DNA of 47,257 nt from a virus (IMGVR_UViG_3300021139_000027:1-47257), one strand, 5' to 3'; numbered from the stretch's first letter, positions 19,087-27,344 are shown. A program made the numbers and translations. Notes: generated by a model not told the origin, from the letters alone.

Positions 19087-19736
19087 TGGCAGAACAACGA
19101 TCACCTGAATGGTTTACTGTTAGAAAAGGTAAGATTACCAGTTCAGAGATTTGGAAGATAATGGGATCAAAGAAAGAAGGATTAGGTGATGTAGCAAAAA
19201 GCTACTTACTAGAAAGAGTTTCTGAAAAATTAGGCGGGTTTTCACAACCTATCATTGGCCCGGCTCTAGATTGGGGTACAGATTTAGAAGATACTGCAAG
19301 AGATATCTATGCAGCAGCAACTGGTCTAGAAGTTAAACCCTGTTCTTTTTACGAAGTATCGGATTCCTATGGAGGAACACCTGATTCTTTGGTTGGAGAT
19401 GATGGGGTGTTAGAGATTAAATGTCCTTACACGTCAGCAAACCACTTTAAATATGGACTAATAACCTCAGATGCTGAATTTAGAAAGACATCAGCTGCAT
19501 ATTACTACCAATGTATCTCGCATATGGCCGTAACAGGTAGGAAATGGTGTGACTTTATTAGCTTTGACCCAAGAGTGGGTACAGATTATATGTTATTTAT
19601 TTACAGATTAGGTAGAGATGAAGATGAAGTCAAGAATATGTTAGAGAGAGTTGAATTAGCAAGTAAATACATGCAAGATCTAGTTGCAAAACTACCAAAA
19701 TCCATTGTATCTCAAGAATTGTTATTAATTGATTAA
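19080..19736 (+). CDS. YqaJ/lambda-type exonuclease (viral recombinase family)
   Basis: A 218-aa PD-(D/E)xK nuclease. Motifs in order: RSPEWFTVRKGKITSS, GTDLEDTARD with Glu70, then GGTPDS with Asp102 and VLEIKCP with Glu112 and Lys114, and a YYYQC helix that closes the active site. This family degrades one strand of double-stranded DNA for single-strand annealing. No annealing partner is adjacent. Overlap with the primase gene suggests coexpression of replication and recombination genes. Confidence 0.88.
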   Translation: MLVAEQRSPEWFTVRKGKITSSEIWKIMGSKKEGLGDVAKSYLLERVSEKLGGFSQPIIGPALDWGTDLEDTARDIYAAATGLEVKPCSFYEVSDSYGGTPDSLVGDDGVLEIKCPYTSANHFKYGLITSDAEFRKTSAAYYYQCISHMAVTGRKWCDFISFDPRVGTDYMLFIYRLGRDEDEVKNMLERVELASKYMQDLVAKLPKSIVSQELLLID

Positions 19737-19743
19737 AGGTTAA

Positions 19744-19753
19744 CTATTTATAA
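19744..19753 (+). promoter_or_regulatory. Putative phage promoter motif CTATTTATAA
   Basis: The motif ends only 4 nt before the ATG of the tagged kinase at 19758. If it is a -10-like element, the transcript would begin at or near the start codon, implying a leaderless mRNA. Confidence 0.5.
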
Positions 19754-19757
19754 GAGT

Positions 19758-20519
19758 ATGGTAAAGTTGATAAATTTATTACGAGAAACTAAACAAGGTC
19801 CAAAAGCAATATTTTTAGCTGGACCTGCAGGTGCCGGTAAATCTTTCATTAGTAAGCAGGTAATTCCAAGTGGTAAATTCAATGTTATTAACAGTGACGA
19901 TACTTACGAAGAATTATTAAAAGCATCTGGTTTAGGTATGAAGCAAAAAGACTTTGGACCTGAAGAATTATCACAAGCAGCTAAGTTACAAGCCCAGGCA
20001 CAAAAAGCTACAAAAGAGAAATATAGTCAAGCTCTAGAAAATCGTCACGATATTATTATAGATGGAACTGGTGCAGCATCTGGTCCGTTACTTAAAAAGA
20101 AAGCAGAGCTAGAAGAACTTGGTTATACCACATTTATGGTAATGATTTATGTATCACCTATGACATCTTTAGAGAGAAATGCAGATAGAGATAGATCTTT
20201 AATGCCTGCTATTGTACTAAGGACTTGGAGAGATGTTAACAAGAACATTCAGACATATGAACAAGCTTTTGGAGATAACTTTATACTGTTAAATAACGAC
20301 CCTGCAGGAGCAGATAAGTCTTTTGATCCGGCAATTGTAAAACGTCGATTCTTTGATACATCAACTGGTAAAGGTAAAGAGAAGACTCCTGAAGAGATGA
20401 TGAAGAGAGCACAAGAGGCAGCAGACTTAAATCAGAGTATAACATATATATTAAAATCAGAACCCGAAGCAATTGATATCGGGCAAGCAAAAGCAAAAAT
20501 ACAAGCATTCATAGGATGA
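19758..20519 (+). CDS. P-loop kinase (zeta-toxin/AAA-like) with N-terminal capsid-targeting-like tag
   Basis: A 253-aa protein. Residues 1-10 (MVKLINLLRE) form the shared tag with a predicted prohead-protease cut after Glu10. The enzyme follows at once: Walker A GPAGAGKS at 22-29, NSDD near 45-48, IIIDGTGA near 97-104 and an Arg-rich lid with ERNADRDRS. The arrangement matches zeta-toxin-like or polynucleotide-kinase-like small-molecule kinases. The substrate is unknown. It overlaps the next tagged gene by 4 nt. If packaged, it would act in the host from the moment of DNA entry. Confidence 0.8.
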   Translation: MVKLINLLRETKQGPKAIFLAGPAGAGKSFISKQVIPSGKFNVINSDDTYEELLKASGLGMKQKDFGPEELSQAAKLQAQAQKATKEKYSQALENRHDIIIDGTGAASGPLLKKKAELEELGYTTFMVMIYVSPMTSLERNADRDRSLMPAIVLRTWRDVNKNIQTYEQAFGDNFILLNNDPAGADKSFDPAIVKRRFFDTSTGKGKEKTPEEMMKRAQEAADLNQSITYILKSEPEAIDIGQAKAKIQAFIG

Positions 20520-22228
20520 TAGATATAACAAAACTTGGAACATTAATTGCAGAAGAGATAACAAACGAACCTGGTGTATGTTTTTACCCAGGTGGATTTA
20601 AACCTCCACACAAAGGACACTTTGAAGTAGCTAGAGATATATCTTCACGTAGCTATATTACGCATCTTTATATTATTATATCACCAAAAGAAAGAGACGG
20701 TATAACTGCCGAGCAGAGTTTAAAGGTATGGCAGACTTATTTAGCAGCACAACCACTACCAAAAGTCTCTGTAAGTATCTCTAAAACACAAACACCTGTT
20801 AAAGATGTATACGACTATCTTGCCGATCATCCTACTGAAAAACCGGTGTATATTGTAGGAGGTAGAGACGAAGTAGATGACCAGGGGTACTTTAAATCAC
20901 TTCAAAAAGCATTTGGAGAAAGAGTTGTACCAATTCCTGTGGAAGAAAAATTTGGTAGAATATCAGCTAGTTACGTTAGAGGTTTACTAAGAGCAGGTGA
21001 TGTAGATAGTTTTGAAGAAACTATACCTGAATCGGCTAAGAATAAGGGATATGCCGAGCCTATCTTTAAATTACTAGCTACTACAATTAAGCAACCTGTT
21101 ATTAAGGAAGGTGAAGAACCACATGAAGATGAAGCAATGTCTATCATTAACAAGTATATTCAATGGTGCGGGCAGATGTTAGAGATTGAAGAACTCCCAC
21201 ATATTGAATTTGTGTATGATACAAGTTTTACTTCTCAAAATCATAGCTTTGGTGGGTATACACCTGAAGATCATTCTATACTAATTTCAATAGCAAATAG
21301 GAATCTAGCAGATGTATTAAGAACTTTAGGACATGAACTAGTTCACCACCGTCAAAACGAAACAGTTGGTATAAATCCTGAAGATGGTAAAACAGGTACA
21401 GATGTAGAAAATGAAGCTAATGCGGTAGCTGGAATGCTGATGAGAACATTTGGTAAACAAGACCCACGCATCTACAATATTTTTATACCTGAAACATCAA
21501 CTACATTGCAGGAGGATACTAGATCAGTAGCTAGCAAGCTATTAACAGTATTACATGAGATGCGATTAACAGTAGCAAATGCGGCAGAAGTACACGGTGA
21601 CTTGTATCACGGGTATTTTAAGGTAGGAGATATAGAGTATAATTATAAAATTACTAAATTTGAAAATAATCCTTACAGTAGCGATTCTTTTTATTCTATA
21701 GAATTTACTGAGGTAGGTAATCCCGCTACTGATGTATCAATTCCAACTAAAAAAGCAGGCGGTAAAAACTATATTAAAATTCTTAGTACGATATATAAAG
21801 TACTTATTAATTTTACAGAAACAATGCAACCGGAGTATATTGGTATTTCTGCTCTTGATAAAAGTGGATATCTAAACATATATAACGATTTAACAAAATC
21901 TAATCCAATTCCGGGTTATTCTAGAAAAACAGTGGGGTTAGATTTTAAAACTAAAAGCGGTGATACGGGTAGGTTTATAGTATTAAAAAGGAATCAGGAT
22001 AAGGCACAGCTAACAGAATCTAAAGAGCATTACGTACCTTATATGTATTCTGCTCAAGGCTTTGGTTGCCATGTTTGTAAGTTTTACTACAAAGAGAAAG
22101 GTACGCATATGTGTAGTAATCCTGACTATAAAGCTTATAAAGGTACTAACGAATTATTAGATAACGAAGGTAATAATATTAAGGACCCGTCAAAATGGTG
22201 TTCTAACTGGTTTAAACCTAAAGGATAG
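20516..22228 (+). CDS. Tagged fusion: nucleotidyltransferase, zinc metallopeptidase, Cys-rich C-terminus
   Basis: A 570-aa multidomain protein. The tag is residues 1-13 (ending LIAE). Residues 18-190 form a cytidylyltransferase-like domain with HKGH at 32-35 and ISASYVR at 149-155. Residues about 205-325 contain a gluzincin-like peptidase: HELVH at 273-277 with Glu300 in NEANAVA as likely third ligand. Residues about 335-495 are an unrecognised domain. Residues 505-570 hold Cys518, Cys521, Cys533 and Cys562, a probable zinc site. L/I-x-E sequences lie between the domains at Glu198, Glu333 and Glu501, so the protein may be cut into separate enzymes by gp21. Confidence 0.75.
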   Translation: MIDITKLGTLIAEEITNEPGVCFYPGGFKPPHKGHFEVARDISSRSYITHLYIIISPKERDGITAEQSLKVWQTYLAAQPLPKVSVSISKTQTPVKDVYDYLADHPTEKPVYIVGGRDEVDDQGYFKSLQKAFGERVVPIPVEEKFGRISASYVRGLLRAGDVDSFEETIPESAKNKGYAEPIFKLLATTIKQPVIKEGEEPHEDEAMSIINKYIQWCGQMLEIEELPHIEFVYDTSFTSQNHSFGGYTPEDHSILISIANRNLADVLRTLGHELVHHRQNETVGINPEDGKTGTDVENEANAVAGMLMRTFGKQDPRIYNIFIPETSTTLQEDTRSVASKLLTVLHEMRLTVANAAEVHGDLYHGYFKVGDIEYNYKITKFENNPYSSDSFYSIEFTEVGNPATDVSIPTKKAGGKNYIKILSTIYKVLINFTETMQPEYIGISALDKSGYLNIYNDLTKSNPIPGYSRKTVGLDFKTKSGDTGRFIVLKRNQDKAQLTESKEHYVPYMYSAQGFGCHVCKFYYKEKGTHMCSNPDYKAYKGTNELLDNEGNNIKDPSKWCSNWFKPKG

Positions 22229-22863
22229 TGAAATTAATTAGTACAGGTAATACTTTTGATTCAACTCCGTATTGGACTAATCCTATTAAGAGATATAAAA
22301 CACCACAACTAACCTGTGTGGATTTATTTGATACTAATGGCTACGATTTAACTGATTTAGAACAGGATTACGCAGAAGTAAATACTCCAGCTGAAGATCA
22401 TAGATATAAGAGAGCCATAAAACGAACTTGGTTTACAACCAAAAGACCAATTGTAGAAGGAGTACACATAAATCATGCACTGCTATTTGAAAGAAAAGGA
22501 TACAGCGGTACAGCTTTAGAACAGTTAAAGGATTGGAGTAATGAGATGCCAATTGTAAGCAAACTAATAAAGATACGTTCAAAGTGGGGAATAGACCTAG
22601 CAATAGATTATGTTGATAGAGACGGTAATGCATTTGAGGTATTTCATTATGAATGGGATGATTTCGACTACGAAGCTGTGATGAGAGCTAAGACTAAAAT
22701 CGAAGAATTAGCATTATCAACAGATTGGGATGCAGCAGCTAAAGAACTATTAGAAAGAAGAAGTGAATGGGCTTCTTTACCTTTCTTTGAACAGAGTGAT
22801 TGGAAATGCAAATTCTTTAATATAGAACCTGAAAAGTTTAAAATAATAATTTGGAATGATTAA
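22228..22863 (+). CDS. Hypothetical protein, GTG start
   Basis: A 211-aa acidic protein rich in Trp and Asp/Glu. The GTG at 22228 overlaps the previous stop (TAGTG), which supports this start. There is no tag: the N-terminus reads MKLISTGNTF without an L/I-x-E site at position 10. No catalytic motif is apparent; conserved-looking blocks include KRTWFTTKRPIVEGVHINH and FEVFHYEWDDFDYE. Its end overlaps the next tagged gene by 8 nt. Function unknown. Confidence 0.65.
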   Translation: MKLISTGNTFDSTPYWTNPIKRYKTPQLTCVDLFDTNGYDLTDLEQDYAEVNTPAEDHRYKRAIKRTWFTTKRPIVEGVHINHALLFERKGYSGTALEQLKDWSNEMPIVSKLIKIRSKWGIDLAIDYVDRDGNAFEVFHYEWDDFDYEAVMRAKTKIEELALSTDWDAAAKELLERRSEWASLPFFEQSDWKCKFFNIEPEKFKIIIWND

Positions 22864-23365
22864 ATTAATGAGTTTACTGAAAGAAGTAGAAGAAGCACCT
22901 AAAAAACTTTACTGTGATTTAGATGGTGTCTTGGTTGATTTCGAGAAAGGTTATAAAAATTTAACTGGAAAGAAAGCTCCCGGTGTTAATTCCGGGTATA
23001 ATGCTAAAGAGTTTTGGGAGCCAATCACAAAAGCAGGTGTGCCTTTCTGGTCAAACCTAGATTGGATGCCTGACGGTAAGGAATTATGGGATCACATTAA
23101 GAAATTCCATCCAAGCATCTTATCGGCACCGTCAAGAGATGAATCATCAAGAATAGGTAAGAAGGTATGGATGAAAAAACATCTACCCGGTGTGGAGTTA
23201 CACCTAAAAGCAGCAGAACAAAAGCAAGATCTAGCCAAAGAAGGTGATATCTTAATCGATGATAGGATAGATAATTGTAGAAGATGGCAACTAGCAGGAG
23301 GAACAGCAATACATCACACATCAGCTGCCAGTACAATCCAGAAATTAAAAGATTTAGGTTATTAA
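22856..23365 (+). CDS. HAD-family 5'-nucleotidase-like phosphatase with tag
   Basis: A 169-aa protein. Tag MIKLMSLLKE (1-10) with predicted cleavage after Glu10. The HAD core follows: nucleophile and acid Asp21 and Asp23 in CDLDGVLVDF, motif II Ser/Thr near SAPSR (90-94), Lys near 103-108, and Asp135-Asp136 in ILIDDRIDN. This resembles 5'(3')-deoxyribonucleotidases, which dephosphorylate nucleotides. The ATG lies inside the end of the upstream gene, whose stop TAA is formed by the first codons of the tag (ATGATTAA). Confidence 0.82.
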   Translation: MIKLMSLLKEVEEAPKKLYCDLDGVLVDFEKGYKNLTGKKAPGVNSGYNAKEFWEPITKAGVPFWSNLDWMPDGKELWDHIKKFHPSILSAPSRDESSRIGKKVWMKKHLPGVELHLKAAEQKQDLAKEGDILIDDRIDNCRRWQLAGGTAIHHTSAASTIQKLKDLGY

Positions 23366-23384
23366 TTAATAGAAATAAACCGTT

Positions 23385-23960
23385 ATGCAAAGAGAAACTG
23401 TACTCAAGAAAGAGTTTAGTCAAAAAGATGTACAAAGAGCTAGAAACCTATTAACCGGTAATGCTTCGGCAGCTACTTCCTTACAGGCCGGATACGAAAA
23501 ATCTAGACAAGACTATAAAGAAGGTGATGTTTGGGAAGAACAAGGTAGAACTTGGACAATTAAAAATGGGTTAAAGCAAACTGTTACTAAGTTTGATTCT
23601 CTAAAAAAGTTACTAGTACTACCTCTAGCATGTCCAAACTGTGGTAAAGCATTAAAACTTACTGAACTGAATAAAAAAATGTATGCCATTCACCAAACCT
23701 GCTTTGATTGCGTTATTGAAAACGAAGCAAAATTAAAGCGTGAAGGTAAGTTCGAAGCATACCAAAAAGCTATTCTAAACGGTAATAAAAATGCCGTACT
23801 AGAAGATCTAGAAAGAGCTCTAGATGGGTGGTTATCGGAAACTACTTCCTTTGTATCCGAAGATGGAGTAGTAGAGGAGTGGAGTAAAGTCAAACTTAAA
23901 TCAGAAGACTTTGATGGAGTTAGAGAAGAAATAAAAAAGGCCAAGGAACAAGAGATCTAA
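23385..23960 (+). CDS. Hypothetical zinc-ribbon protein
   Basis: A 191-aa protein with a four-Cys zinc site: Cys83-x-x-Cys86 (ACPNCGKAL) and Cys106-x-x-Cys109 (TCFDCV). A basic helical N-terminus and a GDVWEEQGRTWTIKNG block (47-62) precede it. The acidic helical C-terminus follows. The pattern feels conserved among tailed phages but I cannot name a function. No tag is present. It could bind nucleic acid or RNA polymerase, as many phage zinc ribbons do. Confidence 0.6.
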   Translation: MQRETVLKKEFSQKDVQRARNLLTGNASAATSLQAGYEKSRQDYKEGDVWEEQGRTWTIKNGLKQTVTKFDSLKKLLVLPLACPNCGKALKLTELNKKMYAIHQTCFDCVIENEAKLKREGKFEAYQKAILNGNKNAVLEDLERALDGWLSETTSFVSEDGVVEEWSKVKLKSEDFDGVREEIKKAKEQEI

Positions 23961-23961
23961 A

Positions 23962-23971
23962 CTATTTATTA
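23962..23971 (+). promoter_or_regulatory. Putative phage promoter motif CTATTTATTA
   Basis: The motif ends 20 nt before the ATG at 23992. It is followed by TTATCAAAATAGATA, a 15-nt leader block repeated at 32522 upstream of another gene. Confidence 0.5.
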
Positions 23972-23991
23972 TCAAAATAGATAGATATTTT

Positions 23992-24633
23992 ATGCCAGCA
24001 ACTTCTCAAGCACAGCAACACACTGCAGCAATCGCATTAGCAGCAAAAGAAAAACATAACACTAAAGGTCTAAAAGGTCCTGCCAAAGCAATGTCACATA
24101 TGGCAAAGGGTGAACTAGAAAAATATGCTCACACCAAGCTAAAAGGCCTACCTAAACACGTACAGAAAGAATCAGTACTAGGTACTCATCCGGTTGATAC
24201 TATCGAATTTTGGGTTGTACAGAAACCAACCTCACATGAATCTTCTATCCAAGATATCGTTACCTCATGTGACCCATTCCAATTTGCAGATATGTGTAGA
24301 TCCGGTCTAGCTCCTGAAGCTGTACATGGATTTTATACAGAAGAAGAAGATGCTGAAAAAGCGGGTAAACAGTTATTAACTGATATGTATCATACTGCTA
24401 AATCTCTAGAAGAGAAGAAAGAAGAAGTAACAACTAAACTTCAAAAAACTATTGATAAGCTTCAAAAGAAAGCTGAAGAGCATATGAGAATGGTTAAGAA
24501 AGAACCAGACCAGGCCGATCATCACCACGAAGAAGCAGAAAAGATAATGGCACGTATCAAAGAATTACGTGGTAAACATAAGATGGTAGAAACAGCTAAA
24601 AAACAATTAAAACCTCTAGAAGAAGATAAATAA
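23992..24633 (+). CDS. DUF3008-like protein with long coiled coil
   Basis: A 213-aa protein. Residues 1-60 (MPATSQAQQHTAAIALAAK, GPAKAMSHMAKGELEKYA) resemble the small DUF3008 module widely seen in bacteria and phages. Residues about 65-125 are a mixed region, and 135-213 form a strongly charged coiled coil with a His-rich HHHEEAEK segment. The MAKGEL block recurs in the 30253 protein. It has its own promoter motif. Function unknown; it may be a structural or head-internal protein. Confidence 0.6.
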   Translation: MPATSQAQQHTAAIALAAKEKHNTKGLKGPAKAMSHMAKGELEKYAHTKLKGLPKHVQKESVLGTHPVDTIEFWVVQKPTSHESSIQDIVTSCDPFQFADMCRSGLAPEAVHGFYTEEEDAEKAGKQLLTDMYHTAKSLEEKKEEVTTKLQKTIDKLQKKAEEHMRMVKKEPDQADHHHEEAEKIMARIKELRGKHKMVETAKKQLKPLEEDK

Positions 24634-24635
24634 TT

Positions 24636-24998
24636 ATGGAACAATTTGCACAATTTATCTCAATGCTATTTGCATCGAGAACACAAGCTCACATTTTACA
24701 CCTTCAAACAGATTCTTTTGCAGCACATAAAGCTTTACAGGAATACTACGAAGAGATTGTAGAAATCGCCGATGGCCTAGTAGAATCATATCAAGGTAGA
24801 TATGGTATTTTAAGAGATTACAGCGGTCAGGCTACATTCAAAGAGGATAATCAACCTCTAGCATATTTTGAAGCACTGGATAAATATGTGGAAACAACAA
24901 GACAGGTGATCCCTCAAGATTCTTACATTCAAAATGAAGTAGATACTTTAGTGGCTTTAATTGAAAGTACTAAGTATAAGCTTAAATTCTTACACTAA
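24636..24998 (+). CDS. Ferritin/Dps-like helical protein
   Basis: A 120-aa, almost wholly helical protein. The first half (ASRTQAHILHLQTDSFAAH, then LQEYYEEIVEIADGLVESY) follows the His-rich helix-A/helix-B pattern of Dps and related small phage proteins. The complete set of ferroxidase residues cannot be confirmed by eye. It follows the DUF3008-like gene after 2 nt and is followed 1 nt later by a Cys-containing protein. A four-helix protein that binds metal or DNA is plausible; enzymatic activity is unproven. Confidence 0.5.
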   Translation: MEQFAQFISMLFASRTQAHILHLQTDSFAAHKALQEYYEEIVEIADGLVESYQGRYGILRDYSGQATFKEDNQPLAYFEALDKYVETTRQVIPQDSYIQNEVDTLVALIESTKYKLKFLH

Positions 24999-24999
24999 T

Positions 25000-25320
25000 A
25001 TGTTACTAGAAACTGATTCATATTGTCCATCTTGTCTAGCTGAATATCTTATTGAACATGAAGATAAGTTAGTAGAAGCCGAATACAGAGGCCGTAAAGT
25101 GACTCTAGGTAAACCATTTTTAACACCTGGTGGACCTAAGAAGAGATCTGTTTATGTTAAGAATGCAAAAGGTAATGTCGTAAAGGTAAACTTTGGTGAT
25201 CCAAAAATGAGAATCAAAAAGTTTATACCTGCAAGACGTAGATCCTATAGAGCAAGACACCATTGTCAAAACCCAGGACCACGAGATCGTGCAAATTATT
25301 GGAGCTGTAAATTTTGGTAA
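25000..25320 (+). CDS. Small conserved phage protein, Cys and Arg rich
   Basis: A 106-aa protein. The N-terminus (MLLETDSYCPSCLAEY) contains a CPSC pair. Residues about 40-106 form a basic block with KRSVYVKNAKGNVVKVNFGD, RRRSYRARHHC and ANYWSCKFW, a combination I associate with a domain found in many myoviruses and sometimes fused to other head proteins. L-V-E at about residue 28 could be a prohead-protease site. The ATG at 25000 is preferred over the upstream TTG at 24961, which would overlap the previous gene by 38 nt. Confidence 0.65.
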   Translation: MLLETDSYCPSCLAEYLIEHEDKLVEAEYRGRKVTLGKPFLTPGGPKKRSVYVKNAKGNVVKVNFGDPKMRIKKFIPARRRSYRARHHCQNPGPRDRANYWSCKFW

Positions 25321-25321
25321 A

Positions 25322-25954
25322 ATGTATTACGTGTATTTATTAGTAGATCCTCAAGATAACCAGCCGTTCTATTGCGGAAAAGGTAAAGGAAGTAGATGGA
25401 AATCACATTTAGGGTACTGGAGTGGTAACGGAAAAAATAGCAGGTGTGAGAATAAAATAAAAAGCCTAAGAGCGAAAGGAATTGAACCGGAAGTGAGATT
25501 CTTAGTTGAAAATATAGAAGAAGAGGAAGTAGCCTATAAGATAGAAGAGAGCTATATTAGAGAGCATTTTGATAGTTTAGTAAATCTTAAAATAGAAGCT
25601 AAGCCACCAAGTAGGAAAGGAAAACCGAGCTGGAATAAAGGAATTAATATGCCAAAAGAGTTTAGTGATAGGCAGAGTGAAAGATTGAAAGAGGAGTATA
25701 GAGCCGGTAAGAGATGTAATTGGAGTGATAGGTTATCAGAAGAAGAGAAGCATGCTTTTTACTCTAAAATGGCATTATGTAAAAAAAATTTTACAAGTAA
25801 AAGAAAAACTAAGGTATACTGTGAGCAGCTAGATAAACTATTTGAAAGCCAGACTGAAGCAGCAATTCAATTAGGATTAAAACAGGGGGATATTTCAAAT
25901 GTGCTTGCTGGGAGACAAACGACAACAAAAGGTTACACTTTTAAATACATGTAG
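25322..25954 (+). CDS. GIY-YIG homing endonuclease with NUMOD-type C-terminus
   Basis: A 210-aa protein. The GIY-YIG nuclease domain covers residues 1-90: YVYLL and FYCGKGKG are the two core strands, Arg25 is the likely catalytic Arg and a Glu near 78-80 the metal ligand. A Lys/Trp linker (PSWNKGI) and a C-terminal NUMOD-like DNA-binding segment (AAIQLGLKQGDISNVLAGR) follow. Such genes are selfish mobile elements that insert near conserved genes. I chose the ATG at 25322, directly after the previous stop, because the domain begins there. Confidence 0.88.
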   Translation: MYYVYLLVDPQDNQPFYCGKGKGSRWKSHLGYWSGNGKNSRCENKIKSLRAKGIEPEVRFLVENIEEEEVAYKIEESYIREHFDSLVNLKIEAKPPSRKGKPSWNKGINMPKEFSDRQSERLKEEYRAGKRCNWSDRLSEEEKHAFYSKMALCKKNFTSKRKTKVYCEQLDKLFESQTEAAIQLGLKQGDISNVLAGRQTTTKGYTFKYM

Positions 25955-25976
25955 AGCTTGGTAAAATAATACTACA

Positions 25977-26417
25977 ATGAACGTATATAACTTTTTTAAA
26001 TTCTTAGAGAAAACAGATAATAGGAAAACACCTTTTTTAGTAAAATTAGCATTAGCACCTGAAGATTTAACACCGGAAGAGCTACATATTAAGAGAAGTT
26101 TAATATTATCTCCTTTATCGGATTTTTATTTTGAAGAACCAATATCGCTACCCGATAATATGACTATTGAGGGGAACTTTATTTTAGACGAAGTGAGGAT
26201 AGATGGTAGGATATTACCGAACGGATTAGTAGTAAAAGGAAATCTAGAAATAGATTTTTGTGATATTACAGAACTTCCTTCAGATATGATAGTAGGTGAA
26301 GATGTTCATATAGATTCAGAAGATTTAGTTCAAACCTATAAAACTCCGGCAGCAGTAAAAAGAGCCTGTCCAGGTATAAAAGGTAAAGTTTACATGCCTG
26401 AACTTGATTATAGGTAA
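25977..26417 (+). CDS. Hypothetical protein with LRR-like beta repeats
   Basis: A 146-aa protein. Residues 55-125 contain about four degenerate repeats of the form L-P-(D/N)-x-(M/L)-x-(I/V)-x-G-(N/D)-(F/L)-x-(L/I), for example LPDNMTIEGNFIL and LPNGLVVKGNLEI. These would stack as a short right-handed solenoid. Such repeats usually mediate binding. There is no tag. It lies after the homing endonuclease gene with a 22-nt gap, so it may have been separated from its original neighbour. Confidence 0.55.
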   Translation: MNVYNFFKFLEKTDNRKTPFLVKLALAPEDLTPEELHIKRSLILSPLSDFYFEEPISLPDNMTIEGNFILDEVRIDGRILPNGLVVKGNLEIDFCDITELPSDMIVGEDVHIDSEDLVQTYKTPAAVKRACPGIKGKVYMPELDYR

Positions 26418-26432
26418 TACAGATAGAGAGTA

Positions 26433-26807
26433 ATGATTAAACTTACTAATATACTAAGAGAAATTCTTGAAGAGAAAGAAGACCGATGCTTAAGAATTGC
26501 CCGTCGTAGATACGATAAGCCTTCCGCTTATAGATCTGGTGCAATTGTGAGATGTAGGAAAGGTGAGATTTGGAAAGACTTAAAAGAAGAAGAAGAATCT
26601 CTACATAAATGGTTTTCAAGAAAAGGTGGTGAAGGACATAGAGGCTGGGTAGATTGTAATACCTGTCATGAAGTAGACGGTAAAAAGAAATGTAAACCAT
26701 GTGGAAGACAGGATGGTGAGACTAGAGCAAAGTATCCTTCCTGCCGACCAACACCATCACAGTGTAGTAGATCAGGTAAAGGTAAAACTTGGGGCAAAAC
26801 AAAATGA
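26433..26807 (+). CDS. Tagged Cys-rich protein, DUF5872-like
   Basis: A 124-aa protein. Tag MIKLTNILRE with a possible second cut in the following ILEE. Residues 18-50 (CLRIARRRY, PSAYRSGAIVRCRKG) and 57-115 (LHKWFSRKGG, GWVDCNTC, CKPCGR, CRPTPSQC) are two modules that often occur together in phage proteins and that I recall as DUF5872. They are separated by an L-x-E site (DLKE). Several Cys pairs suggest zinc. Strongly basic, consistent with DNA binding inside the head. Confidence 0.65.
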   Translation: MIKLTNILREILEEKEDRCLRIARRRYDKPSAYRSGAIVRCRKGEIWKDLKEEEESLHKWFSRKGGEGHRGWVDCNTCHEVDGKKKCKPCGRQDGETRAKYPSCRPTPSQCSRSGKGKTWGKTK

Positions 26808-26992
26808 TAAAGCTAATTGATATACTTACTGAAGTAAAAGAAGGAATTGATGACCCAGTTCAACCTGGTATACTAAAGAATAGATTAGGTAAACTTTCTT
26901 GTACAAGAGTAAGATCTGCAAAAGCTAAACTAAAAAATAAAGGTACTCATTACGCAAAAGCATTACAGAGATATTTAAACTACCACTGTTAA
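26804..26992 (+). CDS. Small tagged basic protein
   Basis: A 62-aa protein: tag MIKLIDILTE (1-10), a short acidic spacer, then a basic helical domain (PGILKNRLGKLSCTRVRSAK, then YAKALQRYLNYHC). The ATG at 26804 overlaps the previous stop as ATGA and gives the exact tag, so I reject the earlier start at 26789. After removal of the tag the product would be a 52-residue basic peptide, similar in size and charge to small internal head proteins. Confidence 0.65.
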   Translation: MIKLIDILTEVKEGIDDPVQPGILKNRLGKLSCTRVRSAKAKLKNKGTHYAKALQRYLNYHC

Positions 26993-26996
26993 AACT

Positions 26997-27344
26997 ATGA
27001 TAAAACTAACTGAATTAATATTAGAAGATAAGACCGTACCGGAAAAAGCTTTTGAAGAATTTGCCGATAAAAGATTTGGTGGGGCAGAAAAGATAGCCGA
27101 TAACGCTAAAGAAAAAGGTGGACCTTCTATGTTAACCTACCACCATTTTCATGCTAAACTACCTTACTACGAGAAAGCTGCAGAAGGTAAATTTAAGGTA
27201 GAAGAAGCAGAAAAGGAATACCAAAAACTAGTAGAAGAGCTTTACAAAAAAACCAAGAAAGAAATGAAAATAGAACAAGTAGCTTTCCAGAAATTAGTTG
27301 GACGTATTGAAGTTCTAGGTGAATTACTTATAAAACATAAATAA
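26997..27344 (+). CDS. Small tagged helical protein
   Basis: A 115-aa, Lys/Glu-rich, helical protein beginning MIKLTELILE with predicted cleavage after Glu10. Conserved-looking blocks are PSMLTYHHFHAKLPYYEKA and the C-terminal helix with AFQKLVGRIEVLGELL. No enzyme motif was found. It lies 4 nt after one tagged gene and 1 nt before another. Function unknown; capsid-internal cargo by inference from the tag. Confidence 0.62.
   Translation: MIKLTELILEDKTVPEKAFEEFADKRFGGAEKIADNAKEKGGPSMLTYHHFHAKLPYYEKAAEGKFKVEEAEKEYQKLVEELYKKTKKEMKIEQVAFQKLVGRIEVLGELLIKHK

Noticed and set aside
26789-26803. Earlier start for the small tagged gene at 26804
   Set aside because: It adds MGQNK before the conserved MIKL tag, while ATG 26804 gives a standard ATGA overlap.
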